Source: Zancudomyces culisetae (lineage: Eukaryota; Kickxellomycota; Harpellomycetes; Harpellales; Legeriomycetaceae). From it: DNA of 22,006 nucleotides. Under the pieces are notes generated by a model. That model was not told the DNA's origin. It did not search any database and saw only the letters and a program-made list of their open reading frames with translations. The position numbers and the translations under genes are program-made. The DNA is taken from contig LSSK01001887.1 in assembly GCA_001969505.1 (NCBI GenBank), forward strand, positions 1 through 22,006, given 5' to 3'. Below, piece by piece: positions 8,559 through 18,878 of the stretch (positions are counted from its first letter, which is position 1; each line of letters starts with the position of its first letter).

Positions 8559-10867
8559 TAATCTCGAGGTTTTTGGTGGATGGCAAACCTTCGAGTTGGC
8601 TGACCAGCGAACTGTCATCGCCACACAGAATCTTTCTGGATTTCTGGCCGATTTCAGAATCCTGTTGTTCCAATAGCACAACGATTACAAATGATCCCTT
8701 TACTGCTAAGGATTTCAAAGTTTGTGGGTTAAACGAAGCCAGGATTTTGGATTTCAATTCGGCGCCGCTGACGTTGTGTTTTGAAAGTAGCTGGCATAGC
8801 AATCTTTCGAAACCAGGGTTGAGAGAGCAAGAAGTATCTACAGGCAATGAAGCTATTACTTTGATTAACCAATCCAAAGTTTGGGAGAATATTGGGCTGT
8901 TGCTGGCATTATTTTCTTTAGTATTTTCAGTTCGTTTGTTTGTAGCTGGCAATAAATTGGCTAGAATCAATTGGAAGATTACTTGGTTTTGGAAATCATC
9001 TTGGCTGTCTTGCTCGCCTGAATTACCATTACTGCTGTTGTTTTTACCAGATACACTTTGGACAAATGATTTTGTTAGACTTTCGGATTTAAAATAGTGG
9101 TTTGTGATTTTAGGAATGGCATAACTTGCAAGTTCGGCAAACTTGGTGGCCAAATCCTTCTTGGTAGTCTTTGGTCGAATTACGTCACCAATTTCCTTCA
9201 TAATTTTGATACACTGGAATCCCAAAAACCTGGCATCACGTTTACCTCTTCCAATCAAAAACAAAACAACTCGACGGCCAAACTTATCCTTTGCCAACTG
9301 ATCCAAGTTTGCCGAATTTACCAGGGTGCTCACGATAGTCTTGCTTACAAAAACGGTATCGTCCACTGATTCCAGAGCTGCAATAACCACATTGTGTGCG
9401 TATTCATCAGTACAGCATTTTATGACATATGGCTTTATCGATTTAACGAGCGCCTTTTTGTCCTTGGCTGTCTTTGAATGGTAAAATGTTTGCATTCCCA
9501 CTTGGTATCCCTCCTTTGTATGCAATATTTCAACAAATCTATTCGCTCCTGCGCTTTCCTCGCCATCAGCATTGTTGTTTGCGTTATCGTCGCCTTCTCC
9601 GCCTTCCTCACCACCGTTTTTGTTTGTCAGAATGGCTATGATATCGTTGATTTCGTTTTCTGTTGCAATCGAGTAGTATTCCAACATCAATCGGTGTAAT
9701 ATACTGTATCTAATCGCATTCTCATTGCTTGCAAGCTTGGAAATATGTGTTTTGAGATTTCGAATAATGGCTTCTCGTTTCATTGGTTGGCTTTCGACAA
9801 TTTCTTTTGCTGTCTTGACTGCTGCTGATGACTCTGATTTACCGTTTTTCCCCTTGTTTGCTACAGATTTGCTCTTGAAAACTATGAATTCTGGTCCGTA
9901 GAATTCAGTAATCATCTGCTTTTGCTGTGTTGCATTTGCCCACACCGAATAAATCTCTTCAACTAGTGGTCCACTAACTCGTTGTCCGACCAACTTGTTG
10001 ATTTTCCCGTAAAACTTTGTAATTATTCTTGATCGGTACTCATTTCCCTTTTTTCCAGTACTGAATTTAAGCATCTTTCCGACTATATATCGGCCATAGT
10101 TTGCCTTGGCCAACTCTACAACCTCGTCTATCAACTCTTCAATAATCTTTTCCCGCTGTTGCTGGTTTCCGTGCTTGAGAATACTTTGAATAATTCTGCT
10201 ACAATCGTGTTTGAATGTTATTTCCTTGATTCTCCCCTTGATTGTGTTATCCAAAATATCTTGGATCATCTTTTGTCGTTCAACATTGTCAATATCTCCA
10301 CGCCTTCTTATCACCTCCCATTTCTTTTTGATGTCCTGGATATCATCGTACATTTCATTCTTTTTTCTCTTTTGATCCTCCAATGCTTTTTTCTTTTCTT
10401 TTCTTTTTTCTATTGTTTAATCAAAGATCATTATTATAGCTTTCTTGCCTACAAATAAATAAATGAATACAAATGTATCAAAAAGCTAACAGTGGAATAC
10501 AAATGTACATACCTGATGAGTTACCGCTTGTTGGAGCCTTCTGCTCTCCCCCTTCTTCATTCTCCTCCATCTCTTCGTCTTCTTCCATTACCTCCTCGTC
10601 TCCCTCTTCCTCGTCTTCCTCCTCTTCGTCTCCTTCAATTACCTCCTCCTCCTCATCATATTCACTATTTTCATCCTCATACTGTTCACTATCACTCGAA
10701 TCAAATTCCTCCTCACTTGAGTCTTGTTTAGTTATTGGCACATTCGGTCTCTTTTTTTCCTCTACAACTTTTCTCTTCTTGTTTGCACTTTCCAAACTTT
10801 GTACCTTGCCACCTTTACCTTTGTTGGTTGTAGCTGTAGCTGCTCGCTTGTTGTTTCTATTCGCCAT
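8530..10867 (-). CDS. PUF6: Pumilio-family ribosome biogenesis protein Puf6
   Basis: This is the nucleolar Puf6/PUM3-type RNA-binding protein of 60S subunit assembly. Exons are 10867-10513 and 10409-8530; the 103-base intron (GTATGT...TAG) is in phase 1, giving 744 aa. The start is the first ATG of the frame. Exon 1 is lysine-rich and then strongly acidic (Asp/Glu runs, about residues 40-110). The joined exon 2 opens with KRKEKKALEDQKRKK, a likely nuclear localisation signal. The rest matches the Puf6 repeat array: FKHDCSRIIQSILKHG, YGRYIVGKMLKF, ITEFYGPEF, HTKEGYQVGMQTFYHS and KCCTDEYAHNVV. An acidic Gly/Glu/Asn insert interrupts the array in the middle. Yeast Puf6 is about 656 aa, so the extra length is in linkers. 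The stop lies inside the DNA2 coding region. Alternative: none serious; canonical Pumilio proteins lack this repeat pattern. Confidence 0.94.
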
Positions 10868-10952
10868 TTTTTTTATTCTACCAAACAAAATTCTATTAAT
10901 TACTTGTGCAATCTAAAGATTGCTAATTGCTTGGTTTTGAGGTTATAGCTTT

Positions 10953-10972
10953 CGAAAAAAAAAATTTTTTTT
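10953..10972. promoter_or_regulatory. A10-T8 tract, RRPE-like, in the PUF6 promoter
   Basis: The sequence CG-A10-T8 lies about 85-105 bases upstream of the PUF6 ATG. Ribosome-biogenesis genes of yeasts commonly carry an AAAAATTTT element (RRPE), and this tract contains that core. Long dA:dT tracts also exclude nucleosomes, so the role may be structural instead. Confidence 0.35.
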
Positions 10973-11043
10973 ACTATATTCACTAATATGACCTACTTTG
11001 CTCTAAATGTAAAAAAAATATTATTACAACGCAAAATCCAAAT

Positions 11044-11064
11044 CGAAAAAAAAAAAATTTTTTT
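11044..11064. promoter_or_regulatory. A12-T7 tract, second RRPE-like site
   Basis: A second tract, CG-A12-T7, with the same CG-A(n)-T(n) layout, lies about 90 bases further from PUF6. The repeat of the arrangement makes pure chance less likely, although the region is AT-rich throughout. Confidence 0.33.
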
Positions 11065-11203
11065 ATTCTTTTTCCAATTTCTCGTGTTTTTATTTGGTAA
11101 AAGCGCATTCGCAATCTTAAATCGAAACAAATCCATTAAAAAAAACGTGACCTAAATATATTCCGCCCAAACAACCCAAAAAAATATATATAAAAATGAG
11201 AGA

Positions 11204-14200
11204 CTAAAGTAAATTGGTTAATAAGTCAATACATTGTTTGATGCCCACTATCTTGCTAGCATCGATGCTGTCGACCAAACCAATTAGGTTTCTTATGTTC
11301 TTTTCCAATCCCACTCTAACAATACTGCTTTCCAAATGATATTGATCGGATTTTTCATCAAGATACACAACTTTTTCAGAGTTGTAGAATGCAGATTCCT
11401 TCAGATAGTCCTTACTAGCCATTCTCCTTGATTGTGCCTGTGAACTGGCACCAAAGCTGTCTACTCCATCCATACTTTTACTACCTGGTGTTTGTGACAA
11501 CGAGGGTGAGTCTGAAGGTGAGTCTAACAATAAGGGTAAGATTGAAGGCAAAGATAATGAGCGATCTTGGAGTACCACTGCTGGAAAATAAACGTTCACA
11601 AATACTGGATTTTGATCATTTGTCGAATCCCCGCTTTCACTATCATCGTTTTCAAGCCAATCGTAGAAGCTCCAAGGGCCAAACAAAGTGCTAATAGGTG
11701 TATTTATGTCAGGGCTATCAGAGTGCGAATTGGTAATTAGCGTGAAAATTCTGGAGGCAATATGGAAAGCTACTATGTAGTTTTGAATATTTTTAAACCC
11801 GCCGATACTCTTATCACTACCAACAGCCAACATGTCATTCGGTAAAAACAACAGTTGCTTAAACTCCTTTAATCCGGCAGTTAAACTAGTAAAATCCGAT
11901 TGCTGAACCAATGTCTTGTTGCTACCTTTGGTGTTTAGATGAGTGGTTTTTAGAGATAGAAACAGTTGCGTTGTCTGGAACTCGTACTGGCTACAAGCAT
12001 CGACCAACTCCAGATTCAGATCCTCAGTTAGCGGATAGGCAAGGCTTACTGACGTTAAAAACGACTTGATCTGTACCCTGACAAAAAGAAGCACTACCTT
12101 GCTTAGGGGCTCCGAATCAACTTTGGTCTTTTTCAGAAGCTCGGCTATAATCAGTCCATAAATCGCCTCCATATTGCTGAAAAACATTGCGTAGTTCTTT
12201 GTGAATTCATTGGACAGTTCATTGGTAACATTTTTGCCAGATTCATTTCTAGTAGCCTTATCTTGTTGTGTTTGTTTTCCATCAGATATTACCAGTAATT
12301 TCCCCATCATTTGGATTACTGATGACGAAACACTTCCAAGCAAATAATTCAGGTGTTCTACAATTATCATTTCAATCTCCTCTGAAATTCCCAAAAATAA
12401 CTGTACCAATCCATCACCACTCCTTTCAACATTACCGCTATGGTGACCACCTGTCATAATCGGACTCTGCATATATAGTTTTAGTCCAAAATTCTTTGAT
12501 CTTTCGGTACTTTCTTTGTATTTTGTACCGAATTTGGCGTTGATTTTTCGATTTAATTCCACAAAAAGGTTTATAATCTTGTTGTATCCTACAACTATTG
12601 CTGTGGCTTTGTTTATAAACATTGGGTTTCTCTTCACTTCAAATATTACATTATCTATAGTTTGGAACGGTAAAAAACTGTTTTCTTTCAAGTCATACTC
12701 TTTCAGTCTATCCAGCAAGTTGTTTATCGATAACCTAACCGAGTATTCTATCAGCTCCTCCACGTTTTTCATCATAGGCTCGAATAGCCGCACATTTTCG
12801 ATTTCTGTCTCCATAACCCCAAAGTATCGCTCAAGAGCTCGATCATCGACGTCTAGTGCTCCAGAACCACCAAACATTTGATGCCCGCCCCCAATGTTCA
12901 TATTGCTTGGTAACGTTATCAATGGTGGGAAGCAGCGTTGGGCAGCAGATTCCACCCTGTTATTTACCGAATTGAGATAATCCGAGCCCAACTGCTTTAG
13001 TGTTGTATAGTAAATTATCTGTTCGACATCATATCCAAGGACCGATTTCATTTCCGATGAAATATGCCCAGCAAGCCTTGGGCATAGTTCTATCATAGTT
13101 TGCCAAATTGCTGCATATTCTTTTCCCTGGTTTATCTCCTTTTCTATAATCCCTGCCACGTAATTCCACCAATACACCACTAATCCATGTTCAGATATCT
13201 CCGGTCCAAGCTCATGTAGAAACAAAACCATTTCTTCTTGTACTCCGCCGATCCAATCTCCGTGGTCTCTCGCTTCCTCTTTCACCTTCAAAACACCCTT
13301 TTTTCTCGAGATCACTTTATCCAAAGTTGATATTCTTCGTCCCTCAGTCACCACCCTCGTAACCATTTTCCGATATTGTTCCCACAACAAATCACCCAGT
13401 TTCTTTTCTTCACTTGTATCCTCTGCTCTATCTCCTCTTCTATCATGTTTCACTCTACCCTTCTGCACTATATTCTGAATCTCATCAAAGTTTATAACTC
13501 CCGTCACCGCCCTCTTGGTATTCAATATGCTTTCTTCAATATATTCTCTGATGGTATCCCCCAAAATACCCAAATTAAACAACATTTGCAACCCATTCCC
13601 AACCTCTGTCATTTTTTGCCTCTCTATTCCTCTTTTAACTGTTTCGATCCCCTCTCTTTCAATCACCTTTTGTCTGGGTTCTATTTCCTTTTTAATTACT
13701 TGATGTATATAATCCAACTTTTCTAGGTCGTTGACTCTTATTACTTCCAATATATCCATAATAGTTAGCCCAGCCATTATATATATCTGCTCTCTCTCTC
13801 GTTCGTTTATAGACTCGTTATTATTATCTTCTTTGGCTACCTGGATAAGTTTCTCTGGGAATTGGTACTTCAATCGCTGTACTAGCTTTAGTGCACGACT
13901 TGTAGTACGCACCATCTCCACTGCCTTTGCCATGTTTTTCGTTCGTATCGAGTATCTAGTCAACTGTTTATAAGGTATTTCAATCTGATTTTTTATTCTG
14001 AAAAACTCGTTCTTGACCTCCTGGATTTGATTTTTAAGCACCATAGTGTTTTCTTCAACCTCCTCTAGCCCTGACATGTGCTCCAATATCTCTAGTTGAT
14101 TTTCTGAAACTTTGCTTTTAAATTCATATTCCAATTGCTTCATTTTAATTCTCAACTCCTCAACTTTAAAGTTAACTTTTTGCTCGATTCCTTCTATTTC

Positions 14201-14571
14201 CTCTTTAGTTTGTGGTAGAGAATACTGTATTTCCTCAGTCTGTTTGCGCATACTCTCACCTTGCTCTTTGAGACTGACATTTCCGAGGCTTCCGCTCATC
14301 CCTGTTACATTTTTTGTACCCTTTTGCTCAAACGCACCAGATATTGTGGAGTATCCATATTCGGTGGTCAAAAAGTTTTCATTTAAAAACTCTTGGTATT
14401 CTATTTTAAGTAAATAGTATGAATTCCACATTAGTTGAAATATTTGCTATCAAGACTATCCTTTATCTTGTTCCCTTTTTTAAATATGCATGTAAGTTTT
14501 TAGATGAACAATATTTAAATCGGTTTACCCTTATCGAACTGGCTAGACCCATACTCCAAATTCAACTGCAT
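11204..14571 (-). CDS. COG5: Conserved oligomeric Golgi complex subunit 5
   Basis: This is a subunit of the COG tether, which captures retrograde vesicles at the Golgi and keeps glycosylation enzymes in place. Exons are 14571-14529 (43 bases) and 14400-11204; the 128-base intron (GTAAAC...TAG) is in phase 1, giving 1079 aa. The joined N-terminus reads MQLNLEYGSSQFDKEYQEFL, and EYQEFLNENF matches the EFLNENF start block of animal COG5. Family blocks follow: a coiled coil at about 60-165, EIPYKQLTRYSIRTKNMAKA with RALKLVQRL (about 155-192), and TEVGNGLQMLFNLGILGDTI (about 277-297). The C-terminal half is helical and less conserved. Human COG5 is 839 aa, so this copy carries extra linker sequence, including a Ser/Pro-rich stretch near the C-terminus. 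A start at 14431 inside the intron would lose the conserved splice frame and is less likely. It is transcribed divergently from the cysteine synthase gene. Confidence 0.9.
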
Positions 14572-14828
14572 TTTTCCTATACTATTTCCTAACAAAAGCC
14601 AACCTGAACTCTGTAAATAATATTTTCCAACTCTAGCTCTATTTATTTCCTGGGTTTAAAAATCTAATTATTTCTGAACGTGTATTATTTCCGCAATTTA
14701 TTTTTCTTTTCCTGTTAAATTGAGCAAAGTGTAAAATACCAGCAAAAATCAAGCAATAGCTTGTATAAATATAAAAAGATAAATAGATAAATAGATACAT
14801 AGATAAATAGATAGAAACCACTACAACA
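14572..14828. promoter_or_regulatory. Divergent COG5/cysteine synthase promoter
   Basis: 257 bases separate the two ATGs, so both promoters must lie here. For the plus-strand gene a TATA-like stretch, TATAAATATAAAAAG (about 14763-14777), lies about 50-65 bases before its ATG, followed by a GATAAATA-type repeat. No TATA box is obvious on the COG5 side. Confidence 0.55.
14778..14816 (+). repeat. GATA-tetramer repeat in the 5' region of the cysteine synthase gene
   Basis: Imperfect units GATAAATA and GATACATA run up to about 12 bases before the ATG. They present many GATA cores, which could bind GATA factors, but a plain microsatellite in a 5' UTR is equally likely. Confidence 0.6.
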
Positions 14829-16409
14829 ATGTCTTTGTCGGCTGGAATGTCACTCAAATTAAGCAACAATAACAGGACAGCCTTATGTATAGGCGTACTT
14901 TCATTGTTTTCGATTGCCGAAGCTATATATATCCTTTATCAAAAAAAACAAAAGGTAACGCGTTCCCGCATTATTTCAAATTCTCAAGTATGTGAGATAG
15001 CTATAAATGATCTGCAACTAATACATACTGTTTGGTAAACTAATATAGAAAAACCTAGTTCGTGATCAGAATGCAAATAAAGAAAAGAAATTTAAAAAGA
15101 TAGAAAGGGTTGATAATATCACCCAACTAATAGGAAATACACCTATCATTCGAATAAACAGTCTATCAAAGGCACTAGGTTGCGAGATATTGGTAAATAT
15201 ACATCTTTTACTTTTTATTTTTGTATTTTTTTGGTCTCATTTCCTAGCCTTACCTATGATTCTATCTGCAATTTGCGTTCTTTAACTTTGTTTTTATACT
15301 AAATATGTAGGGAAAAGCGGAGGTAAGTATTGTCGATTAACACTCAACTTTCTAGCAAGCCTATACATGATAAAAGGAACAAAGATCACGAAAATCCTGT
15401 TTTTATCAATATTTAGTATTTAAATCCAGGAGGGAGTGCAAAAGACAGAGTGGCCCTTGAAATAATCGAAATGGCTGAAAAGGAGGGAAAACTGGTACCG
15501 AATACCGATTCCTGTGTATTTGAGGGAACCTCGGGATCTACTGGAATATCGGTGTGTATGGTTGCCAAGGCCAAAGGATACAAAGTGTTTATAGTTATGC
15601 CTAATGATGTAGCCAGCGAAAAAAAGACAATCCTGGAGAGTATGGGGGCAACAGTGGAAATGGTGAGACCCTGTTCAATAGTAGAATCGGAAAACTACGT
15701 TCGGGTTGCTGAGAGACGAGCTTTAGAGTACAACTCTGAGGATGGTAATGGTACCTCAAAGAAAGGGTACTTTTTGGATCAGTTTGAAAATCCACACAAT
15801 TTTATGGCCCATTACAAACATACAGGACCAGAGATTCTTGTCCAGACTGGAGGAAAGATCGATGCCTTTGTGCATGGTTCTGGGACTGGTGGGACTATTG
15901 CAGGTGTAACCCTATTTCTCAAACCAAGAATCCCACACCTTAAAGTGTTTCTAGCAGATCCATATGGCTCAGGAAATGCAAACAAAGTCAATTACGGGGT
16001 CATGTTTTCACAGACCGAAAAAGAAGGCACCAGAAGAAGGTACCAAACCGACACACTTGTTGAGGGTGTTGGATTGAATAGACTAACATCCAACTTTGCT
16101 AGGCTCTTTAGAAAAGGGTCACGTAGCCATGGTTGCGGTGTTAATGGAGCATACACAATAGACGACCAGGCTACAATCTGGATGTCGCGCTACATAATGG
16201 AGAACGATGGTCTGTTTTTGGGCTCTTCGTCTGCTTTAAATCTGGTTGCCACAGTCAAGGTTGCAAAGCTTTTGGGGCCGGGTGCAACAATCTTGACTAT
16301 TTTGTGCGATTCGGGCCAAAGACATCTGACCAAATTTTGGAACAACGATCTATTGCAGTCTAAAGGTTTCGATGTTTCCATTCCAACAAGTCTAGATGTA
16401 TTTTTGTGA
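14829..16409 (+). CDS. MCY1: Membrane-anchored cysteine synthase-like PLP enzyme (Mcy1 type)
   Basis: This is a fold-type II PLP enzyme of the cysteine synthase/cystathionine beta-synthase family; the predicted reaction is O-acetylserine plus sulfide to cysteine. Exons are 14829-14954, 15049-15192, 15311-15322 and 15417-16409, all joined in phase 0, giving 424 aa. Residues about 17-38 (TALCIGVLSLFSIAEAIYIL) form a membrane anchor followed by lysines, as in yeast Mcy1 of the mitochondrial outer membrane. The catalytic part has NITQLIGNTPIIRIN, then CEILGKAEYLNPGGSAKDR with the PLP-binding Lys103, the substrate loop EGTSGSTGIS and the phosphate loop GSGTGGTIAG. TSGSTG instead of TSGNTG and VEGVGLNRLTSNF are typical of the Mcy1 branch rather than plain OASS. 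There is no CBS-domain tail, so it is not cystathionine beta-synthase. Substrate use in vivo is unproven even in the family. An AATAAA poly(A) signal lies at 16475-16480. Confidence 0.92.
15311..15322 (+). other. 12-base microexon of the cysteine synthase gene
   Basis: GGAAAAGCGGAG is preceded by an acceptor (atgtag) and followed by a consensus donor (GTAAGT). It encodes GKAE, exactly the residues that family members have between GCEIL and YLNPGGS. Introns of 118 and 94 bases flank it. Without it the frame is kept but four residues beside the PLP-lysine loop are lost. Confidence 0.9.
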
Positions 16410-16738
16410 TACTGCAAACTTTATTTTGGTGGTGGTATAGTTATGCATGATCATTTTAACCCTGTAGATTTAACAATAAAGTGGAAAATGCAAGACAATT
16501 ACTAGAAATGAACACCTAGACAAAATCAAAATATGATATAATACTACAATAATTACCAGAGTTACGGTTGCCTACTGCCACAGGACTAGACACCAGTAAA
16601 TTAAAAGCCTTTCAAAGCTTAGCTTACAAAGCTGATGTGTTAGTTTGAGAATCAGCTGAAAAATCAATATAATAGAGATGCTGACACGCGTGCAGGCTAC
16701 AGGCTCAGGCATGTGTGTTTTCTGGGTAGGCGACAAAT
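16410..16738. other. Convergent 3' intergenic region
   Basis: These 329 bases lie between the stops of the cysteine synthase (+) and the first Ctr gene (-). An AATAAA at 16475-16480 probably ends the plus-strand transcript. A 7-base inverted repeat, AGCTGAT (16630-16636) and ATCAGCT (16651-16657), and a palindrome CACGCGTG (16685-16692) sit near the end of the Ctr gene. No open frame is supported. Confidence 0.7.
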
Positions 16739-17218
16739 TTAGCAGCACGATTCCTTGTATGCTGAAACATACTCGGAACTCGCTGTAGTATCAACAGTGG
16801 TTGCGCTTACACCAGCCTCTTTGCCAAACGTGTTAATGTTATTCCTACCAACTTTTTCGTAGTCTTGATCAATAGCCACTTTCTTGTTGTATTTTCTCTT
16901 TTTGTGAATGGACGTGGATATATCTACAATCACAAAGCCTAGGGTAAGCCCGCCAACTATTGAAAAAGCGATAGGGAAATTACCACCCATGATTGCAATC
17001 ATCAATGCATATCGTATAAAAACCAGTACAAAGTACAAGATGGCTCTGACAGGTATTTGCCACGTAGTTTTGCGTTTCACTTTGATAAAATCAATACCAA
17101 AGGATAGTAACCGTTCGACTACACCTGCCAGTATTAACCCTATGCATGCCAATGCGCGATCCCTAGGAGTACGAAGCCAGTAAGCGGCAAGTAGGAAATC
17201 CAGATATATTGCTGCCAT
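16739..17218 (-). CDS. Ctr-family copper transporter lacking a metal-binding N-terminus
   Basis: This is a probable copper(I) transporter subunit of the Ctr family, which works as a membrane trimer. The single exon gives 159 aa. TM1 is about 18-40, TM2 about 57-77 and TM3 about 80-100. The signature residues are present: Met73-x3-Met77 (MIAIM) in TM2 and Gly90-x3-Gly94 (GLTLG) in TM3, with Tyr70 and Asn80 as in animal CTR1. The C-terminal tail is cytosolic, charged, and ends in Cys-Cys. The N-terminus is only about 17 residues before TM1, with no Met, His or Cys cluster. I searched upstream for a missing exon and found none. A TATAAAA on this strand lies about 232 bases upstream (17456-17450). 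It aligns along its length with the paralogue at 18879-19527 but has no intron. A vacuolar or partner role resembling Ctr2 is inference. Confidence 0.83.
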   Translation of the reverse strand: MAAIYLDFLLAAYWLRTPRDRALACIGLILAGVVERLLSFGIDFIKVKRKTTWQIPVRAILYFVLVFIRYALMIAIMGGNFPIAFSIVGGLTLGFVIVDISTSIHKKRKYNKKVAIDQDYEKVGRNNINTFGKEAGVSATTVDTTASSEYVSAYKESCC

Positions 17219-18878
17219 TTTTTTTATATAGACTGATGTAAATTATTTGTTTGTATTTTTTCTCTCTTTAGGATTTGATTCAGTTGTCCTTTATTTATAA
17301 TATGGCTGTGTTTGTTGTACCAATTCTGTTTGTCACACACCTTTTTTTTAGATCCTTTTAGCAGTTGAGCCTAATTCTTGTAAAGTAAATAAATACAGAG
17401 ATAGAGATTAATGGTAGAAGGTAAATATCGCGATGGAATGAGTTGTCCTTTTTATATCGCCTAGGAAAGTAACTACCCCTATATCTTATCAAAATTAATA
17501 TCCAAAACCCGAAATCCAAAGCTCGCAAATTTGTATTTTTTTTAGTATTAGCCCACGTAGTTTATCTCACCCTCGGTTCGAGGAAATATTATAGCCGGTA
17601 AAAAAAACAATGAAAATCGCGGACTTTAGAGGTCCCCTATTATTAATCTACTTTAAGTAAAACCCAAATCTAATTCGCTTCATCAAGTTGGTAAACTGGT
17701 GCTGTTTATTATATTAATTATTATTTTTCTTATAGCCCAATAAGTTACAAGTGATTACATAATATAATTCTTGCAACATGTTTTTCGAGTGATAGGCTGT
17801 AAATGATTGTTAGGAAATTAGCGCTAAATAATCATACTTGCCCCCAATTTATAACAATATTGTTGAGTTTTATTACTAATGGTATTGGTACCATTTAATA
17901 AAGATATTCCAGATATTCAGAGGCTGTATCTAAACATATGCTTGAGAAACGCAAGTAACTGTGTTCACAAGAGCATTTATGTAAACTGTGATCCTTTACA
18001 TACTTTGTAGGGGGGTGAAGAGCAGTTAGCGTAAATACAACAACAGGTATTAAATCATTTATACAAAAATACACAGGATTCTGTGTGAACTTTTTATTTT
18101 CAGTTATCTTTGGTTGTGGAATATTTTTTTTTGGCCTAATAACAGCCCAAGTATTCTGTGGGGCGAAATACTTCAGACCCATGCAAACGCCATGAAATCA
18201 AAATATTAAAAGACCTACTAGATAAGAAAAAAAATTTGTAATAGAAAGGAGGTGGGGAAGGGATAAGGAGGAATCAACTAGCTTTGTATACTATTTTTGC
18301 AAATCACAAGCATTATCCAATTCTACGAATTAATAAAAAGTACTGCATCCCCCTGCTAAATGCATTTCAATGTTGGTGTTATGTATTTCACATCACAATT
18401 ATTCACACCCATTTTTATATTTTGTACTTGTCAGATTTATGTATACGGAGGAAGCATGCTAGTCAATTGTCACAAGATAACAAGTAAATGACATTGATTT
18501 TGACTCCCATTCGCTGATTTGCCTCGTTTTTGTCATTATTGTAATTGCCTTGATTATTCCCATACAATGAAAAAAAATAAAAGCTGTGATTTCGGACCGA
18601 GGTTATAATTATGAGGATAATTCTAATGGTTATTATATCTTATTGCGATAAAATACGCACAATGGTTACACAAAGCAAGTAAATCTACTTTGGGGAAAAT
18701 GTTATTATGTGTACTTGCACTTTATTGCCATTTAAAGAAATATATCAATTTTTATATGAAAAATAAAACAATTTAAAAAAAAAACAGATGTTTTAAATAC
18801 CTAAACAAACTCAACTAAAAAGAATGTGAAAGGAAGAGAAGGGGTGAAGAAGGAGAGAATAAACATCCCATTTAAACA
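17219..18878. other. Spacer between the two copper-transporter genes
   Basis: About 1.66 kb of AT-rich DNA that should contain the promoter of the first Ctr gene and the 3' end of the second. It holds a small hairpin CCTCG-GTT-CGAGG (17571-17583) and a 7-base inverted repeat AATGGTA/TACCATT (17878-17895). Open frames of 60-95 codons occur but resemble no family. No tRNA or other RNA gene is recognised. Confidence 0.6.

Larger units (their letters stand above)
10868..11203. other. COG5-PUF6 intergenic region
   Basis: This 336-base spacer holds the 3' end of COG5 transcription and the PUF6 promoter, both on the minus strand. It is dominated by A and T tracts, including two self-complementary A-T tracts listed separately. 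No open frame or RNA gene is visible. Confidence 0.7.

Noticed and set aside
8555-9097. 180-codon open frame on the plus strand, antisense to PUF6
   Set aside because: It is fully antisense to conserved PUF6 coding sequence, has no family resemblance, and is explained by codon bias on the other strand.
17571-17583. CCTCGGTTCGAGG considered as the T arm of a tRNA
   Set aside because: The pairing leaves a 3-base loop instead of the 7-base T loop, and no acceptor, D or anticodon arm can be built around it.
17895-18182. 95-codon minus-strand open frame in the Ctr spacer
   Set aside because: No recognisable motif, no clear start context or domain, and similar frames occur by chance in this AT-rich spacer.
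18284-18487. 67-codon plus-strand open frame in the Ctr spacer
   Set aside because: Random-looking composition, no conserved motif, no splice or promoter signals nearby.
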